Origin: Gamarada debralockiae
Lineage: Eukaryota; Ascomycota; Leotiomycetes; Helotiales; Hyphodiscaceae
Direction: 5' to 3'
Length of the DNA stretch: 64,000 nt
NCBI GenBank assembly: GCA_002803225.1
Contig: NXFV01002035.1
Location: forward strand, 1 to 64,000
The notes below the pieces were generated by a model. It had not been told where the DNA came from, searched no databases, and worked only from the letters and a program-made list of their open reading frames with translations. Below are positions 34,547 through 46,868 of the stretch, piece by piece. The translations under genes were made by a program, and so were the position numbers. Within the stretch, counting starts at the first letter, position 1. Every line of letters starts with the position of its first letter.

Positions 34547-36202
34547 TTATGCAAATAACTCCTGGGCGCCTTTAGGAGCCTTCAAAGTGTGCGTGTACAT
34601 AGCCAACAACTCCTCGCTGAAATCATCCAATAAAATTATGGAGAATTTTCCTTGCCACCTTCTCAAAAATTCCTTCGATTGGTAATCTTTGCTCAATGTA
34701 GCGCTCCATGAGACTAGTTCAACTTTCCAGCCCTTTGTCAGAGCTCGCTCAACGTTTTTGAAGAAACCGCCCGAGTATTCTGCTTCTGCTGCATCTCCAC
34801 TGGCCAGTACAATCGTTGAAGGATCTTTTGTGTCGATCAGACTTTCAAGAAGCTTCATGTGTAGAATTTCGTCGACCCCTTGTTCCGTCACAGTTTTCCG
34901 ACCCATATATGTACCGTCTGATCCGCTCGAGTATCCTGAAGCTGTTGCATATCCGTTTCCGTTTCCTCGTCTTTTCTTTGGGGTGAAATCCTTGTTTTTG
35001 ATTACCCGGTCCAAGACATTAAGTTCGTACCCACACTTCTCGGCTTCTTGAAAGTAATACGGAAGCTTTGGTTGTTGAACATCTAAAGGAGAACCATGTG
35101 ATCCAACAAGAATTCGACGAGCAACTGGGCGGCCTCTTTCCAAAACGAGTGCCAACGTGTGCCACGAAATCGCTCCCCCCTTTGCAGGACGGTGGGCATT
35201 CATGCCTCGTTTTCTCTTCAATTCGTCAAGGAAGCCAATAACGATATTCGAGCAGTCTACGAACACATGTATTCCATCAGGACTATTGTTTCCACCATAT
35301 TCTTTAGCTGCCTTATCAGGCTTCATGCGAATTAGCGCATCTGATTCGGGACCAAAGGTTCTCCGTAGCTTTTTGACAAGTTTGACGTATTTCTCTTTTC
35401 GTGTGAGCGTATCGATCGGTCGGATTACAGTGGGATCGTAAGGAATCTTCGGAACAGGAGGAGGTACCCAGAGGGTATGTGTAGGCTTTGGTCGTCGCTC
35501 GGGGGCCACCGATGATGGGATAAGTGTTGTGTTCGCGGCTGGGGTTGCTAAAGGGGTCTGCTCGTCATCTGATAGGTCGTGAATACCAATTCGATATTTC
35601 GAATGTGGCCGAATTGCACGCTGATACTCCGCCTCGGACTCAAATTCGCTATGGAATGCGAGTTCGAGACGCCGAGATTTGCGCCGGTTTCCCGTACTTC
35701 GGGAGGGTGCTGTATTTTCAATGTCCGGGTCATCGAGAATGGGTTTATTCAGCGCCGGCTCGAGATCGAAACTTGAGCTGCGAGTACTTCTTCTTCTGTA
35801 TTCTGCAAGACTGCTGCCATGCATCTCATCTGTCCATCTAACCTCTTTGCCTTTCCCAACGAAGTCCTCGAAATTTGTGCCATGCTCTGGAAGTGAAGAA
35901 GGTGGGGTTGACTTGTCGGAGGCAGAAGATGAGGAGGATTCGGTCGATTCATGTGTGCTACTTGAAGGAATTTCGAGTGGTATGTCGAGAAATTTGAACA
36001 GTCGGTCGAAATCACCTAAACCAGCAGACTTGCTAGATGTGGGATCGTAGAGATGGGCTTCGTAGAGAGGAGAGGGTGAAGGGGGGGTTCTTGAGCGTCC
36101 GTCGGTTCGAGAAGGTGAGGGGAGCTTGAAATTAGCTAGTAGGTCGCGGGCTTCTTTGAAATCCCAAGGATTTCGTGGTTGGGAGCTGACTTCTGGAGTC
36201 AT
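34547..36202 (-). CDS. NYN-domain (PIN-like) putative RNase
   Basis: A single-exon frame of 551 residues. The first 290 are low-complexity (Ser/Pro/Arg). From about 300 the sequence GIHVFVDCSNIVIGFLDEL begins a NYN domain of the limkain/MARF1-like class. Acidic residues expected at the metal site are present: VDCSN, EQGVDE and LASGDAAEAE, followed by a VERALTKGWKVELVSW strand-helix unit. NYN proteins cleave or bind RNA; the substrate is unknown. The start is the first Met of the frame and is followed at once by a disordered leader. It is transcribed toward the ATPase relic. Confidence 0.8.
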   Translation of the reverse strand: MTPEVSSQPRNPWDFKEARDLLANFKLPSPSRTDGRSRTPPSPSPLYEAHLYDPTSSKSAGLGDFDRLFKFLDIPLEIPSSSTHESTESSSSSASDKSTPPSSLPEHGTNFEDFVGKGKEVRWTDEMHGSSLAEYRRRSTRSSSFDLEPALNKPILDDPDIENTAPSRSTGNRRKSRRLELAFHSEFESEAEYQRAIRPHSKYRIGIHDLSDDEQTPLATPAANTTLIPSSVAPERRPKPTHTLWVPPPVPKIPYDPTVIRPIDTLTRKEKYVKLVKKLRRTFGPESDALIRMKPDKAAKEYGGNNSPDGIHVFVDCSNIVIGFLDELKRKRGMNAHRPAKGGAISWHTLALVLERGRPVARRILVGSHGSPLDVQQPKLPYYFQEAEKCGYELNVLDRVIKNKDFTPKKRRGNGNGYATASGYSSGSDGTYMGRKTVTEQGVDEILHMKLLESLIDTKDPSTIVLASGDAAEAEYSGGFFKNVERALTKGWKVELVSWSATLSKDYQSKEFLRRWQGKFSIILLDDFSEELLAMYTHTLKAPKGAQELFA

Positions 36203-37975
36203 CGTTGTAGTTGTGGGGTAGCTGTGGCTTTCCGGTGGCGAGCAAGCTTTGTTCTGGAGTGGTTATTAGGTCTTTCGCAATTAGCAGAGGCATCGAGAAA
36301 GGTGTTTAATGCGGCATACAAGATATTGAAGGACTGGAGGCCCAATATATCCATTGTTGGATTGATGTGGTGAGATGTTGTAGTTTGTACTGAATAGTGG
36401 AGTCACAAAGATGATGAGGCTGACTCGGCGGGGATTTGCCACTAGCGCCTGGCTAGCGAACCTTGACATCTCACCTCACTTTCAAATCAGAGCGATAGTG
36501 AACATGAAATTGATGAAGTATTCTCTGATAACGTTGCCTCATAATCCCTTTGAGAAGTGAATGAAGTTCCAAACGGAATGAGACTGGAACCTTCGCACCA
36601 CAGGACTTTGCCACACCGGGTACAATCATACATTCATACTACTGCTACGCTAGGCAGAACGAGTGCTGTCTATGAGCCGACGAGACATGGAAACAAGACA
36701 GGCCTCATCATCAAACTTTCCATGTTCAGTTCGAAGCACATCACTAACCCATACATTTTCAAGAGAAGTTGGAGTTTCCATTTTCTTGTCACATGCGGCA
36801 CTCAGGACATGAGATGGCCTCTCAGCCTGAAAAATCAATTGTACCTATAGGACCTGCTTAGCGAAAGCCGAAGAGAGAAATTTACGATAGCTCCGGGATC
36901 GTGGAGCGACTTTTAGCCGGTTAGTATTTTGTGGTGATGAGTTCACGAGAAGGGCACAGGATTCTGATTGAGAAAGGAAATTCATCTTATTATTGCGGTC
37001 TCGTTTCCGATTGATGTCTGATTTATATTAGTCCTGCTAGTATCGCGAGTCATTGTTGGGGGGATGTCTCTATCGCTCTGTCTCTGGTATAGTAGCACGT
37101 ACATGGCTGTTGATGCTCTTTTCTGTCTCTAGTCAGTTGAGGTTCAGAACATCAATGACTACTCCCTCGAAGGGAACGATAATATTGACGCTCTCAAGCA
37201 CTGGTGCAGGAGGTTTGTTGGGCGAGGCATCTGTCCTCTGGTAGTCAACGTCATAATCAGAATTTGGTTTGCGAGACTAGCTCCTGATCCAGCCCCGCGA
37301 GGGTGCCTCTCTGGCGGTTTATCTTCGTTTTGAGAAGGTGCAGATTGAACTCGTCTGGGTACCGAAGTCATGTTACTTTAAAACAGCTTGGAGTCTCGAG
37401 GGCTCTGTGCTTTATGCTCTTCACAATGGTATTGTTCTGCCTCTTGAATCCTTGACCTCATCCGAACGAACAGTTGGTAACAAAGACTTTTGGCGATTTT
37501 TTCACCTTGAACCTCTTTCCGTCTTAATTCGATTCTTGACACCGACTTGGAAAATTTGAGACTGCGCAATGATGAACTGTTCAGAAATTTTTGAACAAAA
37601 TCCTCTTTCTTCTGAACACAATAATGGCCTTTTCCTCGGAGGTATCGCCTTAGGGTTTGCTTATTCATACCTGTATTGGTACTGCATCGCAACATATTTG
37701 TAGAGTATGAAAGTTTTGCCATGGAGTAGCAGCTGTTCCCATTAACCATCTTTTTTCAATTAAATTTCTCTAGGGCCATTAAATGAAGAAAGGCTGGGTA
37801 GTACGAACATCAGAGACATCGTCACTTAAGAGTCACACACCGCTAAGAGCTCGTACTATACGTAACCAAGATGTCATAACCTCGTTGTTGCCTGTTCCGA
37901 AACATTTCCATATAATTTCTTTGCAATCAAAAACCTTTTTCCAAGCTTGAATTTCGCCAAAAAATTGCTCGCATC
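36203..37975. other. Intergenic region
   Basis: A 1.8 kb gap between divergent genes. The minus-strand open frame at 37378-37749 has a basic, protein-like composition but no recognisable family or splice partner, so I do not call it. Confidence 0.4.
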
Positions 37976-39514
37976 ATGGCATTACTGTCTCTTCCCAATG
38001 AACTTCTCAGGCACATCGTCAAAGAGACGATGCCAGAAGGGTTCGAAAGCTTCGTGTTGTCGTGCAAAGCAGTTTATCAGACGAGCACGATATTCCTCGA
38101 ACTACACAACACGATGAGACGACGGTACAGGCACTTCAGTTACGAAGGAGATGGCAATTTGTCAGACCAAGACACGTGTGCATCGTCACTGCAGCTCATC
38201 GCGCGAATCGCTGAGGAGCCGCTGATTGCGAAATACATCGTATCTGCGGATTTCGAGGAGGACTCCACCGGTATATCTGAGAATAAAGAACATGTTGAGG
38301 GGCTTATTCAACAATTGGAGAACTCTTGGGAAGTCAGGTCGTTGCTCGAGAACTCGCGGTACTTACACGACGCTGGTGACGATCCTTCAGCGGTTCTTCG
38401 GTATTTGACCGCACAATACGTCGAACAAGGCGGCGAGCTTGGTCTCGCAGCTACGTTTTTGCTCACTTTGCTCCCGAATGTCACTCGCCTTACACTTCCC
38501 AGGCAATGGGAATACTGGAATCGCTCCAGCGGAAACTGGGTATACTGGAATGGCTACATCGGAAGTGCTTGGGACATGACATCCTTGCAAAACGCAATCG
38601 TGAGAAGGGCCAATGATCCCAACGATTCAACTGCAGGTCTCTCAAAACTGACTTCTTCTCTATTACCATTTACCGCTCGGAATTACAAATACCGCCGGAC
38701 ACTTGCCACTTTGACTCCGTTTCTGTCCATAATATCCATGCGGAGGTTCTTTGCGGAGTCCTGCACAGCAGTTCAGGACAGATACACCGGCGCTGCATTT
38801 GATATTCCTGAGTATGAAACCTTCGGTATTGGGCTCGAGCTGGTCGAACTTGTCGGGGATGTCGAAGACGATGAAGCACTTGGAATGTTTCTGTCTCGGA
38901 TGCCACGACTCAAGACTTTCAGATTGAGTTACGAATGGTTTGGCTTTGGTATTCATTACTATGATGCACGTGCTGCTATGACTGCTGTCGAGGATGCGGT
39001 TGGAGACCAACTTGAAGAGCTTTCATTCTCGATCATGAACTGTCGAAGGACTGTTGAACCAAGGGTAGTGTCTATGAAGAAGTTCACAAAGCTGAAGCAA
39101 TTGGAGTTGGATATGGAGGTCGTGCTTGGACATCCATACAGGGGCGACCAGGCTGACCCTCGTCTCGACGAAATACCACGACTCTGCGATCTCCTTCCCT
39201 TAACCACCGAGAGACTGCAACTGTTGGCCAACCAGATCAATGACTACGCCCACGCATTCACCCGCCTATTCTCCGACATTGCCGTCGACGCAGAGGAGAA
39301 ACTCCCAAACTTGAAGCGAATTGTGATTCGTAGTTTTGCCGAAGGATCGGGTGCGTACGGTTCATCAGGCACGGATTCTGGTTCGGGAGAAGATACAAAT
39401 GTGCAGGGATGGAAGGCGGATTTGAAAGCTTTGGAGCCAATTGTAGAGGTGAAGTTTGTCCAAGTGAACGACGATGTTTTACCCGAATTCATCTACGAGC
39501 TGGAAACCGTGTAG
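37976..39514 (+). CDS. F-box-like protein
   Basis: A single-exon frame of 512 residues. It starts MALLSLPNELLRHIVKE, the LPxELLxxIV opening of fungal F-box proteins, with SFVLSCKAVY completing the short domain by about residue 35. The rest contains Leu-spaced strands (ELVELVGDVEDDEALG, RLKTFRLSYEWFG, KLKQLELDMEV) that resemble a loose leucine-rich fold. F-box proteins recruit substrates to SCF ubiquitin ligases via Skp1; the substrate is unknown. A CAAT-free, pyrimidine-rich leader precedes the ATG. A Gly/Ser-rich loop lies near residue 460. Confidence 0.7.
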   Translation: MALLSLPNELLRHIVKETMPEGFESFVLSCKAVYQTSTIFLELHNTMRRRYRHFSYEGDGNLSDQDTCASSLQLIARIAEEPLIAKYIVSADFEEDSTGISENKEHVEGLIQQLENSWEVRSLLENSRYLHDAGDDPSAVLRYLTAQYVEQGGELGLAATFLLTLLPNVTRLTLPRQWEYWNRSSGNWVYWNGYIGSAWDMTSLQNAIVRRANDPNDSTAGLSKLTSSLLPFTARNYKYRRTLATLTPFLSIISMRRFFAESCTAVQDRYTGAAFDIPEYETFGIGLELVELVGDVEDDEALGMFLSRMPRLKTFRLSYEWFGFGIHYYDARAAMTAVEDAVGDQLEELSFSIMNCRRTVEPRVVSMKKFTKLKQLELDMEVVLGHPYRGDQADPRLDEIPRLCDLLPLTTERLQLLANQINDYAHAFTRLFSDIAVDAEEKLPNLKRIVIRSFAEGSGAYGSSGTDSGSGEDTNVQGWKADLKALEPIVEVKFVQVNDDVLPEFIYELETV

Positions 39515-39807
39515 TCTCGCAGTTTGAATTGGGGATTGCAATGCTCAGTCAAAGTTCATCCACTTTTCTTGATGCTGCTGAACCCGCTGCGTGGCCCAAA
39601 CTACGAATATACTTGCAAACACCTCTTCATCGCTTTGAGCAAATTTCAAAGGTTATCCTCGAGGCATCCTTTATCTCCCACCAGTGCTTGCGCTTGCAGC
39701 TTTCGAGGCCGTCTTTGGAATGACCAATGTGTTCTTTGTTCTTCCAATGCACCCTTGGTGGACTCTTATCCACTTTGTACATATGAGAGTGCCAATCAAA
39801 AGCACTG

Positions 39808-40570
39808 TTGGACGAAGATCAATCATTCTCTTTCAAAATTCAACTGGATTCCGGATCCAAAGTCTTCATCCAGTGTTCATTTCCGCGCTTTGAACATTTG
39901 AACATTCGCCAAGATGGTTGCAAGACGAGATATTGCTCGAAGACAACTCGAGCCATTGGACGAGCAATGGAAGAAGCCATTACTAGCACATTGGTTGAAA
40001 ACGAGAAGACGTTGGCAGTGGGCACAGGACTTGTGCAACTTACTCGAGACAACTTTAGGAAAATCCTTGAGAACGACCCTCAATTTGGTGAGCGAGAATT
40101 TGATTGGGAAAGGGCAAGGAAAAGCCTTTCTATTGCTACTGTTAACACCCACCGTATGTGTAATACACTCGTTGGGCCCAAGATGATATACTGATATACT
40201 GTTTCGTGGCTCTCCGTCGAATGAATCTGTCGCCACAAAAATGATCCCGCCAGGCCATGAGTGCGCAATGTTAAGACCAGAAATGCTTACTTTGCTCAAA
40301 AATCCAACATATACCAAGTTGAGAGAACCAATGGAGACAGCACTCGACGCAATCAACTGCAAGGGAGACGACCTCGTGAAACTCGATTACCTCCTCATTC
40401 CACATCATGACGATTACATGGGTTACTGGACACTTACGGCTGTTGCAACCAAACAATGTTTCTTCTTTGTTGTGGATAGTTGCGAAAAATATTATAATGC
40501 GAATAAGTTTCCATTGAAGGCACTCTTGGCAGTAATGCTGGAGCAGTTTCCACCATCGACAAAAGAGTGA
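39808..40570 (+). pseudogene. Degenerate region, possibly Ulp1-like (C48) protease remnant
   Basis: Two open frames in different phases (39808-40194 and 40241-40570) look like one protein broken by a shift or an unrecognised intron. The second contains LDYLLIPHHDDYMGYWTL then FFFVVDSCEKYY, which resembles the core of C48 peptidases (P-hydrophobic-HW-L then DS). Tyr stands where the catalytic His of HW is expected. Similar proteases are often carried by fungal mobile elements. The match is weak and by eye. Confidence 0.3.
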
Positions 40571-43500
40571 TATGTATTTGGACAGTGGGCGGACCGAACG
40601 GTTGATTCGAAACGGATTCATCTAAATTGTGTGAGATAGGGAGATCTTTGGAATTGCGGTGTTTTCACATCAACTAATACCATGGTAAGTTATGTTCTAT
40701 CTCAGTGATTAAATCTCATCTACTAACTTCAAGGCGTAAAGTGCCTTGCCCAATGATATGTTACTAGCAAAGGGATGTAGATGAATTCAAAAGACCCCGC
40801 ATGGCAGCAGAATTACTCAATGACGGCTTCAATCACCGTTTGACTACGAAGCTCTCGAAATCTATTCGGAGTGGGAAAAGACGTTCCAAGATGATTTTGG
40901 GGAACGGTTTGTACGTGATAAACCTGTGGAGGTGGGAGTCGATGGCGCTGTCCACATCAGAGTTGATGCAGCTGCCATTGTCACTTCCAGAGAAAGTGCA
41001 TGGTCGGAAGAATCTGGCCCTCAATATTTCCAGAGAGTGGGCCTCTTGTATACTATCAAAGAACCACTCTTTAACAATCTTCAGGGGAAAACACTGGGAG
41101 AAAAGTGTCATGACTCAAGACCAAGGGCTGGTCATCTTGGAGTTGCGAGAGTGAAGATTTGTTCCGAAAGTGGATGGAGAATTACATGACTAGAGAAAGG
41201 GCTAGTAATATTAGAGAGCAGAGCAAAGAAGGGAAGGGTTTGAACGGGAGAGGGATATGGGATCAGCTAGTGGTGCTAGAAAGGGATACTTGGCGCAAAA
41301 AAGGCCGTACTCAAGAATGTCCCCGGAAACAGTAGTTAATTTGCCTTCTGGTAGTTTAATTGAGTGCATTATTTTCAGAATTATTATTTAGGAGAATTCT
41401 CTTAGCGGATTGTTTTAATATGTATTTAAAAGAATATAGCTCTTAAAAGACAGGATCTAATAGAATATTATCTGAGTATAAGAGGACGTATTAAACAAAC
41501 AGCTTTGTGATGAGAATCGCCACTTAAACAGTAGACTCACCTTTCTTTCAAATTGTTTATTTACTTATTCTGTATAGATAAATGAAGGGGGGCAGAGAGA
41601 AGCATGATCTAGTTTGAAAGTTCTAATCAGAGTCGAAGGATCTATAATAAAGGCATTAGCGAGGAGCCTGAGGCTACGACTGCTATACCCACTGAGGATG
41701 CAATGGAGCTGGATATGAAAGGTCGGAGCAAGAACAGGAGGGTTCTGCTGCGTAGAAAGCTGCCACGACTAGGATCGTTGCTTTTGAAAGAGATCCCGGT
41801 ATAGGGGGGAATCCCTACCTAGCGAGAATGTGCGAGGCTGGTTCACTTGGTCCAAGTAGACTTGGCAGGACTACAGGAGGCTCAAGTTATAGCGGATTCC
41901 ATTGGCAAGGTTGGACCGAACTGGCTCGCTGTGGCAATGAAGACTTTCAACCAAGATTTAGACTCGTGATTAAAACCCGGACTCGGTGTCAGCTGCTTAC
42001 TCACACCGGTTATGAGTTGGCACACTACTTATTTTTTTCACACGCATTCTCATTGGAAACTATTTTTTTAATAACTTGCAATATTACTATCGTAACAGCT
42101 ATAGGGTCTTATACGATTTTAAAAAATTATATAAAATACTAGAAATAGTCGAGTTGTAAGAGTTGGAAATTTGGGTGTAGCTTGCCCCCTATTAGTGTAG
42201 TCTTTGAATGTTAAATTTAAGTAATGTAATATATTACCATTATCTATAATTTATAGCTAGAAACGCAATTTACTTTCAGTATATTTTATTGTTAAAAATT
42301 ATGTAAATAGCTCTAGAAAGAGTATAGTTATGAGAGTTGAAAGTAAGGCTAAATTTCGACCCATCGCTTAGTACTCAAATCGTGGGTTCAATCGCGACCA
42401 CCACCCCGCATTGTTCCCTGCGTCAAGCCGGGAGCCTGGACAACTCACCCGTCACGACTGCGACGCAAATTCTTGTGGGTTGATCTTGTAGTAGACAAAT
42501 CTGTTAGTTAATTGGATTTCGCAGTGTTTACTACAAGTACGAGCATCCTATACTCCTTTGAGCAAGCGGGGAGTACTCATCATGCCTCCTCTGATGCAGA
42601 TCATTCACCATGAAGTCATTCTCACGTAGCCGTACTTGAAGATAAATGACAAACGAGAGGCCCGAAATCAAAGAGCGAAAAGTATCGCAAGTATCGCAAC
42701 GGAAAGGTCCGAACATTGGAGTATGGAACCCGTGGATAGTGGAACCCATGAGTTCGTCGATCGAGGCTTCTCTCCCACCAAAGTAGTACTGGTAAGCTAG
42801 CCTTGCCATTGATAAATGACTCAATTTTGGGGATCCTGTGTCTTCATGTCACAGAAAGACAGTGGGTAAATGACCTCTAACGGCCCCGAACTCATGTCCA
42901 CGTCGCGTGAGATGTGACTGCACATCTACATACCGATTCGGAACATTTTGCATCAACAGCCTTGGTGTACAACTCTATGGCGGACAGCCATTTGCAAGAA
43001 ATTATGCACGCCAGATTAGTCTTATCCAGTCGGCTCCCCAACCGCATGTTGTATAGGGCCCGCAATTTTGCTTCACCATTGTATTGGATGATGAGTTGCG
43101 ACGAACTGTGACTGCATGCGGTCTATGGCCAGTCGACGAGAGACACATACAACGGTCGTAGACTTATCATCTTTACCCCGCCTCATGCGGTGAGTCTGCT
43201 CAGGGCCAAGACAAGACTTGAAGCAGGGTAGAATCCACTACTCTCGTCCATTTAAACCTTCTCCATTGAAAACTATTATCTGGCAGAGCCAGGCCGCACG
43301 AACGCATCAAGGATCAGAGCAGATCCGCTGGCAGGTGTTCCATGGGTCGGATCCCTAATCTTACGTTTTCGATAGAGAGAGATCGCGAAGTTTCATATTT
43401 AGAAACAAAGGTTGACTCGATTAAGCGTCGATTGCCGAAGTCCGCTGTGAACTGGTATCATGGCCGAGTGAGTGAGAGTATGACAAACGAGTCAGCAGTA

Positions 43501-43576
43501 AGTCCTGCGTATTCGATGCTGTCATCGTAAGTCCAGAGTTCTGATATCGTGGGTGGAATAGAAGCATCCGCATAAA
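40571..43576. other. Gene-poor, partly AT-rich region
   Basis: From about 41340 to 42350 the sequence is strongly AT-rich with many stops in all frames, as expected of an old repeat mutated by C-to-T changes. The 40800-41190 part reads as broken protein-like pieces. I call no gene here. Confidence 0.55.
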
Positions 43577-45656
43577 ATGCCAAGGAATAAACACATGGAC
43601 GTTGATGGAGATGAGAGTGGGAATGGTAGTCAAAGTCACTGTGCGAGTGAGCCAAAGACAAAGAATAAGAGCAAAGGGCACAAGACTAGCAACCGCAATG
43701 ATACGAGTGACCATACAAACGGAAATTCTCAAAATACAAGGGATGCTGAGTCTGAGACAATCTTCGACCTCGGTGCATACACTGATGCCGCCAGAACGGC
43801 CATCCAAAGCATGTCAGTGACCCAAAACGCTATTGAGTACCTCGCCAATTTATACGCGACACATGTCAAAAGCATTGACCAGATCAATGAGATCCAGCAG
43901 CGATCCAGCAGCCTGGAGCAGCAGTGCAGAGATAAAGACGAGAAGATCAAGAACCAGGATACCACCATCGATACTCTATGGGATAAATTCCGCGATCAAG
44001 AAAAACTGGTTGCAGAGGAAAAGGAAATTCTCGCTGAGGAAAGAAGGGTGCTTGAAGAGGATAAAAAGAAAGCAGAGAAGGATAAGGCTAGTACAGCGAA
44101 GAGGCTCAGGGCACAGGAGGCAGAACAGGAGAACAAACTAGAGAAGGAATTCGAAAAGCGCAAGGCTAAGCTTGATGAGCAATTCAGAGATCGCGAGAAA
44201 GAGCTGGAACGTGACATGCATAAACGGGAAGGTGAAAATAAGCGTCGACTAGCCAATCTTGAGGCGCAATACTCTGCGAACCTTGAGAAGCTTGAAAAAC
44301 TTGAGAAGGAGAATGAGGAGCACAAGGCGGCGTTAATCGAAGCCAAGGAAGGCTACGATGACCTGACCCGAGTGAAAGATTCGCTTAAACGAGATGCACG
44401 CGAATTAGAGATGAGGTTGAAGGCGACGGAGAACGAATTTGCACTAAATACTCAGACAACGGAGTTTTAGTAAGTGCCTTACTCTATCCGGAGATTCAGT
44501 TACATTAACGATACGCAGCACAAATGAGTTCGCTAAGATCTCTCGTACCATCGAGCAGATATCTGTGGAATACTTTCAAGAACTGAACAGCGAGGTATGC
44601 TCTTTTTCGCGAATGAATACTGTCAAATTACTCACCAGACGCCAGGATACTAGCACCATTCACCAGAGACTCATAGAAGCTGACATAAGTTTCGCCTCCA
44701 TCCCTATTTCTGAGAGCCAAGAGTCGCAAGACCTCCGCATCGCCCGGGCTCAAATCGTCATGTCGTCCTCCCTCAGCGACATTATCTGGCAACCTTTCTC
44801 CTCCGAGAAGACCCTGTCATGCCCAGAAATTGTCTCCGTCCTTGGTGACATCTCGACCGAGCTTACAAAATCTAGCCATGGGAGCAGTTCTGGTCAACGC
44901 ACAGCAAGTATTTGGCGCGCGCTCACAATGCGCGCACTCCAATCCTTACCACCCGCCGCCCCGTCACCGACATCAACATCTCAAGGACATTCGCCTCCTT
45001 TTTCCCGCGCCGAGAAATTTGTTCACAAGGTTCTTTCAATCCTTTCACCCCTCGTCGCTGTCTCGCAAGAGCCTCAACTCCGCAACGATCTCCTCTTACT
45101 TGCCAACTCGGCCATTTCTGTCTGGTCTTCCGCACAAACAGGGGAGCTCCAACTGCTCGTTTCCTCAAGTCTCGACCGCACACGGCGCAACGAATGGCGT
45201 TCCTCGGTGTTTGACCCACCGTCTACCGACAGTGGTACTGTAGACGACGTTGTGTCTTCTACATACCCTCGCATCTTCACTCTCTTTCCGCGCGTTACCG
45301 CCTTGAAATTGTCTGTCCCTGCCGAGGCTCCCGCAGGTATGCCTGGAAGTTGGCGGGAGCTTGATCAGGAACCACCCACGATCGAGACATGTATTCATAC
45401 TGGGACGGGACTACCCGAATGGTCGGTGCTGGTGGTGAAAGGTAAGGATGAGGAGAACTGGAGGAAGCAATTTATTGAAGAGGAGCGTATTCGAGAAGAG
45501 TTGGCAGCGCTCGAGAAGCAAAAGCGGGAGTTGGAAGCTCGTGGTGGGCGGAATGGACAACACAGCAGGAATAGTTCCATAGCTGGGCCAGCATCCGGAC
45601 CGACGAGTCCAACTGTGCAGTGGATGGGGAAGAGGAGAGTGGTTGACGAGGACTAG
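43577..45656 (+). CDS. Long coiled-coil protein
   Basis: Two exons (43577-44469, 44519-45656) give 676 residues. The first 60 residues are polar. From about 100 to 290 there is a continuous charged coiled coil rich in Glu, Lys and Arg (for example EKLVAEEKEILAEERRVL). The second half is mostly helical with a Ser/Pro linker, and residues near 630 form a second short coiled coil (RIREELAALEKQKRELEA). The overall layout is common for fungal proteins of unknown role. The intron is GT-AG, with GTAAGT donor and ACGCAG acceptor. Nothing shows a catalytic domain. Confidence 0.75.
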
Positions 45657-45708
45657 GAATGTGATTATCTCGGGGCTTTTCGGAGGTGGAGTTTCAGGAA
45701 TGTTATTA

Positions 45709-45863
45709 GGCCCTGTTTGGCTGCGGCAATCTGGATGATAATCTGTGCCTCTGATTATGGGTCAAAATGTTAGCGATTGTTGCGATAATCTGGTTTGGCC
45801 GCAACAATCTGGTTAAATAATCTGAGCCATAATCTGAAGAGTTTTCTGTTGCTAAACAGGGCC
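45709..45863. mobile_element. PIF/Harbinger-like MITE, 155 bp
   Basis: The ends read GGCCCTGTTTGGC and, inverted, GGCCCTGTTTAGC, flanked on both sides by TTA, the target duplication of PIF/Harbinger elements. The word ATAATCTG is repeated four times inside, in the style of subterminal repeats. It has no coding capacity. It sits exactly at the truncated end of the neighbouring dehydrogenase pseudogene. Confidence 0.85.
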
Positions 45864-46868
45864 TTAATCAGGCTTCGTCTTAGGGTTACCTAACCCTTGT
45901 TTCGTACACGCTAGACTCTGCTCAATATTCGAGCTCCCGCCTATTTCAATCACGGTGTCTACACCTCGCCCGTTTGTGAGACGCAAGAGTTCTCCTTCCC
46001 AGTTTGGATGCGTGGTGTAGTTTACTGTGTGTGTTGCCCCAAGCTTTGTGGCGAGAAGGGGTTTGGAGTCCGAGGAGGTGCTGATTACGGTCGCGCCGGC
46101 TGCTGAGGCGATCTGTTGACGTGGGATGTCAGTTGGGTTGGAGGGAAGATGAGATGGGGGGAAATGGGAGGGGATGGATACCTGGATAGCGAAACAGCTC
46201 ACTCCTCCAGTACCCTGCGTGAGGACCGTCATGCCGGGCTTCAGAGCGGTTGGCCAGAAGGGTAATGCATTCATGGCCGTCCCACCAGCAGCTGGCATAG
46301 GGACGATTTCTTCGAAGGTGAGGTGCGACAGTGCTGGGATGAGGTGGGAGTCTTCGAAATGTCATATTTCTCTCAAGCTCCTCTGCTCAGGACCTGCACC
46401 TTTGCCTGCCATTCCCTCCATGTTGGGAACTTCGCCCTCGATCCATGCCATGCTATGGGGGAGAACACGCAGGCCTTCTTTGCCTTTCCATACGTTGTTT
46501 GGGCCAGCGGCTCGATTTCTCCAGCGACGTCTGCACAGGGAATCACTATTCAGTCTCGAGTTAGTGGTCTCTTCAGGTACGAACTGACGAGGTAGATACC
46601 TACGGTCGGGGATGTTGGTCACTGGGTAAAGAGGATCATGGGCGACGACTATCATGTCTCGTGCATTGATTGCTGCTGCGCGAATGCGGACGAGTACTGT
46701 GTTCGGAAGAAGAGAGGAGAGAGTTGGTTTTGGAACGGATTTGTTGAGGTATAGGTTGTTCAGAGTGTGTGGGAGCGGTAAGATGTTGGCTGCGCGAGGC
46801 GGATTTGCCAGGCTGAAGAAGACGCTGAGGTCATGGCCGTAGGTTGACGAACTGAACTGGGGAAACAA
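45864..46868 (-). pseudogene. Truncated zinc-type alcohol dehydrogenase/quinone oxidoreductase
   Basis: The 5' part is typical of the MDR family: VLVRIRAAAINARDMIVV, then DVAGEIEPLA, then RVLPHSMAWIEGEVP, then LKPGMTVLTQGTGGVSCFAIQ with the Rossmann turn, then ATKLGATHTVNY and GRGVDTVIEIGG. A frameshift separates DVAGEIEPL from RVLPHS, and an in-frame TGA (complement 46362-46364) interrupts LREI/HFEDSHLI. The sequence ends after SLACTKQG, where the MITE begins, so about the last 90 residues of a normal protein are missing. It is not expected to be active. Confidence 0.8.

Noticed and set aside
42361..42410. T-loop-like GGGTTCAATC
   Set aside because: The flanking bases do not pair, and no D-arm or anticodon stem precedes it.
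43421..45580. Minus-strand frames opposite the coiled-coil gene
   Set aside because: They are Ser/Phe/Leu-rich shadows of Glu/Lys/Arg codons on the plus strand.
45880..45896. TTAGGGTTACCTAACCC as an interstitial telomere repeat
   Set aside because: Only one unit in each orientation is present, too short to be a telomeric remnant.
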